Of a stretch of DNA of 64,000 nt, positions 26,979 through 36,525 are shown in pieces (the stretch's first letter is position 1; each line of letters begins with the position of its first letter). The DNA is from Taeniopygia guttata. Taxonomy: Eukaryota > Chordata > Aves > Passeriformes > Estrildidae. A model generated the notes under the pieces. The model did no database searches. It saw nothing but the letters and a program-made list of their open reading frames with translations, and was not told the DNA's origin. The stretch lies in NCBI RefSeq assembly GCF_048771995.1, contig NC_133026.1:118563501-118627500 (forward strand). Direction: 5' to 3'. The translations under genes and the position numbers were made by a program.

Positions 26979-27426
26979 CTCCAAAAGAGGTGAACTCAAA
27001 TGTTTATGGTAATTTGCCATCATGGCCAATTGTTTGTAGCAGTATCTCAGGACAAGTGAAGATTAGAGCAAGGATCCTAAAGGGATGATAGCATTCCAGC
27101 TTCGGTAATGGCATAGGATAGGGCATGGAAGAGTTACTGACAGAAGAAACAGTGTTAGAAGAGCACAAAAATCCTCAGGCCTTCATAAGGGCCACATCAA
27201 GAAAACCACTAAAATGAAGCTAAAACTTACATTTGCTTGGCATTTCTACCTATGTAGAGAGAACTAGCAAAATAAATCAAAGAAAATGTTTTGAAGCAGC
27301 AAGCAACAAGGAAAGTTGCTGCTAGCTGCTGGCTGCCTTAGGACAGCTGAAGGGAAGCTCTAAGACCAGAGAAGCTGCAGTAGCAATGTGCAGATTCAAA
27401 CCTATGCATGCATAGTGCAAACATAT

Positions 27427-27452
27427 ACACACACATACATCCATGTGTGTGT
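27427..27452. repeat. (CA)n/(TG)n hairpin
   Basis: A CA run (27427-27436) is followed after six bases by its exact reverse complement, a TG run (27443-27452), giving a 10-bp stem. Confidence 0.85.
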
Positions 27453-27586
27453 GCATTGTTTTTTTTCTTTATTGCCTCTTCTGGTCATTCCAATAACATT
27501 GCCAGCTTAATAATGAAGAGCATCCTGTTACAAAGTCTGGAAATTCAGACATCTGTACTTGATTTCTTCTAGATGGTATTTCTGTG

Positions 27587-27646
27587 AAAGAATGACAAGG
27601 CTATAAAAGAATGATAAGCTATAAAAGAATAACAAGGTATAAAAGC
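27587..27646. repeat. Three tandem units of about 19-20 bp
   Basis: Three consecutive diverged copies of the pattern 'agaatgacaaggctataaaa' (second copy agaatgataagctataaaa, third agaataacaaggtataaaa). Copy boundaries fall near 27589, 27609 and 27628. It is directly followed by a 13-bp inverted repeat. Confidence 0.85.
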
Positions 27647-27677
27647 AGAATTTCTAATCTTGTTTAGAAATTCTGCT
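27644..27677. repeat. 13-bp inverted repeat, 8-nt loop
   Basis: Left arm agcagaatttcta at 27644-27656 and right arm tagaaattctgct at 27665-27677 are exact reverse complements. No T-run follows as in a Pol III terminator, and I do not assign an RNA. Confidence 0.9.
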
Positions 27678-30600
27678 GTGTCATACCTGTAATGTGCAAA
27701 ATCAACTCAGAAATGGATTGCAATGAAGCAACAGACTATTTTCCTGTCATAAATTAGTTTAACCTGACGCAACAGCAAGCACATTTCAAACTCTGCTTCA
27801 TTCTTATACAGAACTTTGTCTTTCATTGTGCTGTGGCTACACGGCCTAAACCCACTTGGATAAAACAGATTCAGTATTTCCACTAGCCTTTTCCCCTGTC
27901 AAATGTTCCATAATTACAGTTAAAAGTTCGAATTAAATAAAGCTCATTTTAATCTCATAACCTATTTTATGGCAGATAGGTAGGGAAAGGGAGTTGAAGA
28001 GCAGCCTCTTAATCATGAGGCAGGAGAGACTGTCATATATTTGCTATGTCTCTCAAATGGAATAAGTAGGAATTGTGAAATACTGTCTTAAGCTTGTGTC
28101 CATACTAAATGTGGTCTGTCATATTCAGCAGATTGGCAACAGCATTAAAGTGAATTTAGTAACAATTGTTGCATTTTTTGACTAGTTACTCTGAGGGGAA
28201 AAAAAAAAGGCATGCTGAAAAATAACAAAGCAGCACTTTTTATTTGATAACCTTGCTTATAGGCAATTTTAGCACCACATCAATCCAGCAGTTCCATAGC
28301 ATTATGTGGCAGTGTGAGTGTGAGAAGATGGTCATGCTGGTACTGAAAAATAAAACCACCAGATTTACGGAAGGAAAAGCTGTCATCAGTAGAGATCTGT
28401 ATGTGTCCTTGACTAGTTGCAGAGGACAAAATGTGTCAAGATATTTCGCATCTTTCCAACCAGGCAGGTCTGTTTCATTCAGTTATTCCTCAGCTCCTCC
28501 TTCTGCCTACCCCTATTGGCTCCAGTGACATAGCTGAAATACAAGAGGAGTCATCTCTTGGGGACATTGCCTTGGGGGTATTTTACACTCCCTTAAATAG
28601 AGATCAAGCACATGGACTCAGATTTTTTTACAATGAGAATGGGAAATTCTTCATCTCTTAGTATTTCTTTCAAGGGTGTCTTTTCCACGGTTGAGAGAAG
28701 AGAGAGGGTTTCAAAAGCAATGTGGCCTTCTGCCAACAGCAGAGATGTGTTTCAGAGTCACTGGATGACCTGTTATGATACAGGGAAGTATTTGATGAAG
28801 CTGACAGGTTTGTACTAGAGCAGATGCCTTGCTTGGTGAACAAGTGTAACAGACAAGAATCTTTGCACATATGAGCCAAAGTGGAACTGGAGACTTACTG
28901 TTATTCATCATCAGTCTGTCAATGTTAAGGTGGAAAAAAGGAGTCATATAAACTATTTTCACCCAGCAGTGTGGGATGTCCTCTGGAGTGTTTTTCGAAC
29001 GGGTCAAAAATCATATAATACTGCCACAATTACATTATTAACTTCTAGCCAAAAACATCCACAGAAAAACCTAAAGATGAAAGTCTGAATTTACATCTTC
29101 AGAATGACTTTCACAGACCAAGGACAGATGCTTTGCACATATGGATAATTTATTATGCCTTAATCACCATTATCTTATGTTTACTAGAAAAGTCATATAA
29201 ATATGTCTGAAAGGCTTTTAAAAGATGTTTGTCCTTTAGCTTTAGAAAGTGAGGAAGGTTTAAAATTACTTTGATGAAGCAGGAGATTAAAATGTCTAAG
29301 GGTGGCTTGGATCCTTTCAAATGGGTCCCTTTCTATCCATGCTGAAGTTTTTACAAAGCATTTCTATGATCACACATTCACAATGGGGATGATTGTTCAT
29401 GCTGTCAATATCTCTATTGTTCATATTCTAAATATCTCTAGTCTCTTTCTGTGTCCTCTGCCCAAAATTAAGGGGCTCGCTGAAGTACAGCAGTGTTAGA
29501 CTGACATAGATGGAAAATCAGACTCCTGGCCATGTAAGGGTGACAGAGTCAAGAAAATGTCATGCATAAATATTGTGCTAATGAGTTATGTGTGGGTTGT
29601 ATATGTGAATAAGTGTATTTCAGAAAGGTTTAGCTTGCTGAAAAACAATGGTCCCTCCAAAATCCTGCAAGTCAGGAAGTAGCTGTAGCTCAGCTTCCCT
29701 CTCAAGGTATCAGCAGAAAAATCATATCTGTAGGAGCTGGAGAAGGAGACTATTTCTTTGTTTTACAGCCAGTGTTTGCTGAAGTATATTGGTCCCCAGT
29801 TCAGGGAAATTTTTCTGTCTTGTTTTTGCACAGCAATAATTTATTTTGCTGTTATTACAGTCCAACCATCATAAAAGAGATATTGCTCAGTACTTCTAGT
29901 AATAACTCTACTAATGAGCCTGATATAGGCAAAAGTTTTCAGTGAGAGAGTAACGATTGAAACTTTGATCTCCACTGGAGACTCCAAAAACAAACTCCTC
30001 AGGTTTCAAATTTACTAGCAGTCTGACACATCACTGCCATAAACACTAGGACAAAGGGAAAATATTTTTTTATATGTCCGCATATAGAAGGATATTAATT
30101 ATGAGTTGTGACTGCCTGCAGAGCAGCTGTGGTTCTTTTAATGAATAGTCTTCCAATGGCTGAAATAAAATTCCAAGACTGGTGGAGATTTGCAATTGGA
30201 AAAGCTATATAAGCTATTTATACAAGAAAATCAACTGTAAAAAAATACTTGCTAAACGTTTCTGGCTTCTGTAGTGCAGCTGTACACTGAGCTCCTTAGT
30301 CAAATGTCTGTCCTCATCACTGGTATAACCTCCCAGAAGTAACTTGGTTTAGAGGTCATTTAGATTAGAGTTCTCTCTCCTGAAGCTGGAGAATAAGTTT
30401 ATCTTTTCTATTAAATTATCCCAAACAGTATCAACCATGCTGATGTTTTCTAAGAGATTCATTAAACAGTGGTATGACTTGTACTTTACCAAGGGATTTT
30501 CCTCAGGGTGATAGGAAGGTTATCAGGACAACATACCTTTATAAACCAAATCTGTTTAAATATTCTAAAATTTTCCTGAGACTAACTCAACTCATATGAA

Positions 30601-30746
30601 ATGGCATCATTTTAGGCAAGCTGGCATATTTCTGCCAAACTGCGGCAAGGTGCACCCTGCTGCCTTAGCAATGAAAGAGCAAAGCAGCGTGACCTTGGCA
30701 GCGCCGCGGCGGCGGGGCAGGGCGGGCCGGGCCGGGCGCACCGGGT

Positions 30747-31102
30747 ACCCGCCGAGCCCTCAGCCCGCCCGGCCCCGCCGCGCTCCGGGCACCCGCCGAG
30801 CCCCCTCAGCCCGCCCGGCCCCGCCGCGCTCCGGGCACCGCCGAGCCCCCCTCAGCCCGCCCGGCCCCGCCGCGCTCCGGGCACCCGCCGAGCCCCCTCA
30901 GCCCGCCCGGCCCCGCCGCGCTCCGGGCACCGCCGAGCCCCCCTCAGCCCGCCCGGCCCCGCCGCGCTCCGGGCACCCGCCGAGCCCTCCTCAGCCCGCC
31001 CGGCCCCGCCGCGCTCCGGGCACCCGCCGAGCGCTCAGCCCGCCCGGCCCCGCCGCGCTCCGGGCACCGCCGAGCCCCCCTCAGCCCGCCCGGCCCCGCC
31101 GC
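30747..31102. repeat. 46-bp GC-rich minisatellite, about 8 copies
   Basis: Tandem units start at 30747, 30791, 30837, 30883, 30929, 30975, 31022 and 31066. Their lengths are 44, 46, 46, 46, 46, 47 and 44 bp, plus a final partial unit. Each begins acccgccgag or accgccgagc and ends gccgcgctccgggc. Units are nearly identical and differ mostly in the number of C residues before 'tcagcccgccc', so the array is young or homogenised. On the minus strand each unit holds the runs GGGG, GGG, GGG and usually GGG or longer with loops of 1-7 bases, matching the G-quadruplex pattern. Because 46 is not a multiple of three, the reading frame rotates from unit to unit. The long plus-strand open frame here (30596-31258) is therefore not a repeated protein. 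Confidence 0.95.
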
Positions 31103-31171
31103 TGCCCCGCTCTGCGCCCCCGCTCCCCGCCTCAGTGCCCGGCCGCAGCCTCCGCTCCCGCCCGCCGCCAG
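31103..31171 (+). other. Candidate 3' part of a first exon
   Basis: Downstream of the minisatellite the CpG island continues in non-repetitive GC-rich sequence up to CAG|GTGAGT, with the last exon base at 31171 and intron bases from 31172. This matches the vertebrate 5' splice-site consensus at all core positions. It is probably the end of an untranslated or short-coding exon 1. The 5' end of the exon cannot be placed, and the exon may include the repeat array. I could not identify the partner exon downstream. Confidence 0.5.
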
Positions 31172-32338
31172 GTGAGTCCGCCCGCTCCTTCCTCATCCTC
31201 CCCGCCGGCCCCGGGATGCGTCCCTCTGCCGCAGCCCCCCGGCGGGGCGCGTTTGTGAGCCCCACGGGACCCCGTGCCGAGGGAAGCTGTTAAACAGTTC
31301 CTACAGATTTTCCCAGGTAAAACACGCCAGAAAACCCCACAAACAAGCAAATAATAAAACCCCCAATTACGTTAGCTTGTCTTTATTTATTGCCCAGTTG
31401 AAAATGAGCTTCAAATGACATGTTATGGAGACAAGAGAGGGTTTGGGAAGGACAGTGAGCACTGAGGGACTTTTAAAGAGCCGGAGAAATTCATCTTCAT
31501 TGTGGAGGAAATTGAATGTTTCTGGTGGTTAGTTGTTTTTGTCTTTTTGTGTTGTAATGGTTTGGGGTTGGGGTTTTTTTGGTTTGTTTATTTGTTCATT
31601 TCCCAGTAAGTCACCAACAGACGTTTTATGAAGTTAGCCACAGCTCAACACTCTGTTGGAAAATATTTTTGTTTCAGAGTGGATAAAGCATCAGGAGTGC
31701 AGTAAACATTTTAAACTTAGAACTGCAACAGATACAGTAAATCACGTGTTGTTTGCGTGTTGGAGCAGGAATCCCTGGAGCTGCAGCTAGTTCAGTCCCT
31801 ACAGCAAGTTCACCCTGGGACAGTTCCCAGAGCATTTTTTACTTTTGCAAGGCACTTTTTATGGTTCATTGTATCTTCCCTATGGCACATAGATCTCAGT
31901 AGTGGCTGATAGTTAAAGCTGGCCACATTTTAGGCCCCTGACTCGTGCCAAATGCAGGAGGTGAGAAAAACTAAGGTGCATGGCTGAGTTCCTTGGTGGT
32001 GGATGGAAACAACAGATAAATTCAAGTGAGATTCTTTCTGTCCAGATCTAGTTCTGGAGGTGGTTTGCCCTCTCTGATGGTAATACAGGGAGCTAGCACC
32101 CTAACACAGATGCAGTTATATGTCCTCACTCAGGTGACATCTAGCTCAGCTGTCATCATACTATGTCCTTGTCTTCCGCAGACAGTGATTATTGATGGTG
32201 CACAAAGTACCTCCTGATCTGACAGCTGTCAAAGAGAGGACACCTGTCAGCTGGAGAGAGCTGTAGCTGTCTCATTTCTAGACAGCAAATAGAATGAAAA
32301 GAAATTAAAACCTTCAATTCTGGTCTGTTTTTTCTTTT

Positions 32339-32361
32339 TAATATTATTATTATTATTATTC
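32339..32361. repeat. (ATT)n microsatellite
   Basis: Seven consecutive ATT units. Confidence 0.9.
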
Positions 32362-33130
32362 TTTTTACTTCCTCACTGAGTTAATAAACTCAGTTATTGT
32401 AGCTGTTACAGAAATATTAGCTGGTTACTGGTGGGATGGGAGGTGGCCCTCAGTCTGTATGGGAGGGATGTGTTCTCATTTAAGATGTGGTTCACAAAAT
32501 GGAAAAGTTTGTGTAAAGGGAGTTGCCTCTGTTCCGCTCTTTTTTGAACAGTTGCCCACATTACAAACACCACCACAGCCTGCAGTATTAGCAGAGAGGT
32601 TAACAAATTGGCTGATCCCAGTTATTCTTTCCAAATATCCTTGTACTCTGAAATGTAACAGTCCTGCTCTGTGAGAGTAAATCGGTAAGATGGTGGCCTG
32701 CCTACACTGCCACATCTTCTGTGTGTAAAAGAGTTTTATTTTTTGTTTCATTTTCTGTATTAGAAGCCTTTATTTATGTTAGAAGATTTCTTCTTCCTTA
32801 AACTCCTTTCATAGCTTTTTGCATAATTAAGGCATAGAGAGAGGCATCCCATCATCAAGTTTTTAAGGACCTATTCAAGTTTGCCTGTAAATTAAGATTG
32901 TGTCACAGCAAGGGGATGGAGGAAGAGAGAACAGTTCTGTGACAAAGCCAATTTAATACAGCCATATCTATGTAAAGCAGAGACTGGCAGGAGTAAGCGC
33001 CTCAGAGTCTAAGCTTGTTAGTTAATTAAGTTATTAGCAAACTTTATAAGTAAGCTGTACTCTCAGGAAATGAAATCACTGTAAAAAAATAGCATGATAG
33101 TAATCTTGCTTCTTTACATGATTTTAAGAA

Positions 33131-33166
33131 ACTATAGAAACTATTTAAACTATAGAAACTATTTAA
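33131..33166. repeat. 18-bp perfect tandem duplication
   Basis: The unit actatagaaactatttaa occurs twice in direct succession (33131-33148 and 33149-33166), followed by a partial match (agaaac). Confidence 0.9.
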
Positions 33167-34699
33167 AGAAACTTTCACTAATGTGCACACAGTTCAACTG
33201 GAAATTTTCTTCCAGTTTACTTTCAATATGGGTCTTTTTTGGCATTAATTATAGCCTAGAATTGCTTTCTTAATTAATTTTATTATAGTCGTTGTGCAAT
33301 TTTATTATTTAAATTCATATGATCATACTAGTTTAAGGGTACTATTCAGAGTCTTTTAGAAAATGGAAAAAAAAAAAGTCTTAATCTAAAACTTTTCCAG
33401 ACAGCTGATCACAAATATAATATTTTTTGTTTGTTCTGAGTGCATCCTCTGCTAGTCTAATATATTTACATATGCCATACACATACTGCTTTTCTTGTTT
33501 CCTTTCCAGACAAACATGTCAGAACTATGGGGGCCATTTATCATCACATTTTCCTCTCTCCAGCTAAATTCTGTTCCACTTGTTCTAATTCCTAACCTGT
33601 TATGGACATTGATAAGACATAACGTGATTCAGTGATGCTTTGAGGTTGTGATAGCCTTCTTTGTATTTTCTTCAGCAAACACAATCAGTGGTATGGCATA
33701 GATGACATTGCAGCTAAAAAGAGAGGAACAAGGGGAGTGGAAGAGCTGCTGGCTCAAAGCCACTTGTATGATATTATCTAGAGAGGAACGAACAGTTGAG
33801 GATTTTCCAGGTGCTGGTTCTAGGTGCTGTTGCAGGTATCTGCTCTCGTCCTTTTAAGATGGCATCCAGAAACATGCTGGACAGTAATAAGAGTAACAAT
33901 GTTTTCTCTGTTTTCCTAAAGACCAGGTACCACTCCATTTTCTAGACAGAAATATATTTCTCCTCAGATTGAATTATTGCAAGTCCTTCTGTCACAGTTA
34001 TGAGAAGTGAAGCCAAAGCAATTAATTATGCTAGGTAGACCTAGTTCAAATGAACACTCCCATGGCAATATTTACCTTTCTTTTTCTTCCCTAAGCAATA
34101 CTTTCATTGCTTGTGTGCATTTCATAAGTGTTACCAAGTGTGCATGGTATTAAAGCTCTCTGGTAAATGGAGACAAGATATTAGACATAAACACGGAGGT
34201 CACACAGCTCCGGAAAGAACCGCCAGGCACACTCTAGCTAGAGGAAGGAACCAGCTGATACTGAAACCAACTGCTGCAATCAGTATCTATTATATATATT
34301 TCAGGCATGAGTAGCATTCAGAGTCATGTGAAAGAAGGTGATGTGATATTTTGGAGAAAAGTACACCAAGGGCATATTAAAGACACTTCAGAGAATTTAA
34401 TGCAACAATTATTTTCTCTTTTATTTTAAAAATATTTTTCAATTAGGCTTAGATCAGAATAAATCATTATCTTTGACAGAGTCAGGAGAGATTGAATGGA
34501 CTAGACTTCCAAAATACAGTTCTGGAGGCCAGTAGGTGCCAAGAACGGACATAAGAAAACATAAAATTATATGACTGCGAAAAAGATGCCAACACACCTA
34601 GGGAGGTCATAATTTAAGCTGCCTGGTTTCCAAAAATACACTTTTGAGTAGCACATGGTTTCTTGTTTCAAGAGGCATCAAAGTAGCAGTTGTGATATA

Positions 34700-35060
34700 T
34701 TAGCAGACAGGCAGACTGAGGATGTCAATAAATGCAGCAGTCTTTGATGAGATGCTTTTCTCAAATGTGGCATGTTGATTAATCTGCTAATTAAAAGTGA
34801 ATGTATGGAGCGACAACGATCCCAGTCTTGTCTACCCCGCAGCTCTGCCATTGCTGTCACTGGCAGAGCACCCCGCAGCACACACTGTTCAAACTGACAG
34901 AAGGAGTTTTTCTAGCATAGTTACACCACCTCCCTAAGTGATGTAAGTTGAGCCAATATAAGCTCTCTCCTTCTGGCAAAGTTATGTCCACACCAGGAGT
35001 TCTGCAAACATAGCAATATCTGCTGGGGACGTGAATTTTTAACACCAGCAACTGACATAG
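34700..35060. promoter_or_regulatory. Possible conserved regulatory element
   Basis: The block has balanced composition and homeodomain-type words (gttgattaatctgctaatta at about 34773-34792) next to a short CpG-containing segment (gagcgacaacgatcccag, 34808-34825). It has no repeat signature. This is inference from appearance only. Confidence 0.2.
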
Positions 35061-36235
35061 CTATGTTGGCAAAACATAATTTGGAACAGGCCAGGGAAAA
35101 AATGCATTTATCACCCCATCCTCAGCCATTTGCAAAGCATTAAAGAGTCCTTAATACTTAAATTTCTCTTAATGGTTATACTTTGCAGACAGAAATTCTT
35201 ATTTCAGTGAGAGGGACTGTGTGTTGTTATATTTATTAAAAATACACTGTTTCCTAATTTTTAGTGATTTCTATCACTGAGGTGTCTCTTGATGGCATCT
35301 AGAGTATTTATAAAATATGAAAATAACTTAATACAGTTTGAGTGTTCTACAGAAGCATAACACTTCCAGACTGACTCTTCTGTTTGGCTGAAGTCTTGGT
35401 CTCCCATCCTCATTCTGGCTAGGCTGGAAGTATACAACATGCACAACCATGGCACCTGGCACTGCACCACCAAACTCCGTGTGTGTCTTCCTTTTCAGAG
35501 TTATGGCCAGCATCTGTAGTGGAGAAAACATGAAATCTTTTTATTTTCAGAAGAAAGCAATTTTACTGTAAGCAATCTTATCAAAGTAGGTTGTTTATGC
35601 AACACAAACCAGAGTGACTTTTCTGCAAAGCTCAGGTAGGCACCTTCAGTCTGGAAAAAATGCAGCTGTCTCCTTGCAATCTCTAATTGTCTCATCGCTA
35701 GTCGTTCCCAGTTTCCACAGAACACCAGGAGCAGGGGGAGAATTGTGAATGCTTGCATTGGCATTTTCCTTTCTGCTGCATAAAAGGTCACCACCACCTT
35801 GCTGGGGGTTACCATCTCTCCCCTGGGCTAGATGAGATGGAGCTGGAAGGATTGTCTAGCCCGTGTCAGCCAGAGAGAGATGGGTAAGCAATAATTCACT
35901 GTTTGAACAGGCTTTAAGTAAGTTGGCTCATTTTAAGCAGCAATTCTAGCAATAGTTTAGCCAGAAAATCAGGAGTGGGAGGGCGTGCATAACCTCTAGG
36001 AAGAGGGTGGTGACAAGTAGCTGGCTGAGGGCTGCATATGGAAACCACTGCTAGTGGCACAGCAGCAGCCAAAGAAGTATGACTATACTGACTGTTAGCA
36101 CTGCTGGCAGCTTGCTACTGGCTTTATCTGGATGGAAATCATCTAGATTCCTCACTCAAAAAATGCCTATCACTGTAAAAATGAGGAAGGGAGTGGAATT
36201 TCTAATATTCATGAGATATCTTGTATCTATCACAC
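35061..36235. other. Non-coding apart from one doubtful frame
   Basis: No transposon, exon or promoter is supported. The interval contains the doubtful minus-strand frame at 35501-35815. Confidence 0.45.
35501..35815 (-). CDS. Doubtful frame with signal-peptide-like start
   Basis: A 104-codon minus-strand frame. From its internal methionines (residues 18 and 20; start codons near 35764 and 35758) it begins MPMQAFTILPLLLVFCG, a short N-region, hydrophobic core and small residues resembling a secretory signal peptide. A basic stretch (residues REx-like, 'EIARRQ') follows. I recognise no family. The remainder has no cysteine framework or cleavage-site arrangement typical of a peptide hormone, and no good splice donor follows the signal-like part (the only one nearby is AAG|GTGCCT). 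By length it can easily be chance. It is listed because the N-terminus is unusual among the frames here. Confidence 0.12.
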   Translation of the reverse strand: MVTPSKVVVTFYAAERKMPMQAFTILPLLLVFCGNWERLAMRQLEIARRQLHFFQTEGAYLSFAEKSLWFVLHKQPTLIRLLTVKLLSSENKKISCFLHYRCWP

Positions 36236-36258
36236 AAAAAAAAAAAAAAAAAAAAAAA
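36236..36258. repeat. Poly(A) tract, 23 A
   Basis: An uninterrupted A run preceded by cacac and followed by ggagaggg. No retrocopy is recognised upstream. Confidence 0.95.
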
Positions 36259-36349
36259 GGAGAGGGAAAGAAACTTTCATAATCAAAAGGAATAAAGTAA
36301 GGGCAAATGTAGGCAGGAGATCAAAAGGCATCTCTGCCAGAGAAATCCA

Positions 36350-36525
36350 TTAGCCTTGAAGTAATCTCCTAAGGGAACTGAAGACATTCCCATTGCTTGA
36401 GATATTTAAAACTAGGTTAGACAAAACACTAGGAAGTGTACAATGGAGGACAATCCATAATCAGCAGGGAAAGGGCTTAAATAGTCTTAATAAGCCTTTA
36501 ACATACATTCTGTGATTTCAGTGCC
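36350..36525 (+). mobile_element. Old CR1 LINE 3' end, diverged
   Basis: Weaker but ordered CR1 similarity. 'gacattcccattgcttgaga' and 'tatttaaaactaggttagac' (36384-36422) correspond to the 'cctggagatattcaaaac..gactggac' segment of older CR1 subfamilies. 'gtgtacaatggaggacaat' follows, and the 'attctgtgattt' end closes it at 36508-36519. The spacing fits a roughly 170-base tail. The sequence is much more diverged than the copies at 1.2 and 13.4 kb, implying an older insertion. Confidence 0.6.

Larger units (their letters stand above)
26979..30694. other. Non-coding, no gene seen
   Basis: About 3.7 kb upstream of the CpG island. It contains the small hairpins and tandem repeat listed at 27427-27677. 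I see no recognised transposon and no exon. The open frames at 28244-29007 are 60-98 codons, overlap one another on both strands, and lack motifs. Confidence 0.5.
30695..31275 (+). promoter_or_regulatory. CpG island, probable gene promoter
   Basis: Base composition changes abruptly at about 30695 from AT-rich to strongly GC-rich with dense CpG, and returns to AT-rich at about 31275. It is the only real CpG island in the window. In vertebrates such islands mark promoters of widely expressed or developmental genes. There is no TATA box at its left edge. GC-box-like words (ggggcagggcgggccggg near 30715) occur upstream of the repeat array. The plus strand carries a consensus 5' splice site at 31171, while I find only a weak donor (AAG|GTCACG near 30694) on the minus strand, so transcription to the right is favoured. 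The gene itself cannot be named from this window. Confidence 0.75.
31276..34700. other. Non-coding, possibly first-intron DNA
   Basis: If the splice donor at 31172 is used, this would be intron. It is AT-rich with no recognised exon. It contains a G/T-rich stretch at about 31530-31600 (ggtttggggttggggttttt), a short (ATT)n at 32339-32361 and an 18-bp duplication at 33131-33166. I recognise no transposon. Confidence 0.45.

Noticed and set aside
30348..30366. 16-base match to the CR1 3' end seen at 10707 (agaggtcatttagatt)
   Set aside because: The similarity does not extend into the diagnostic 'ggaaaagacctc' part, so it is probably chance or too short to call.
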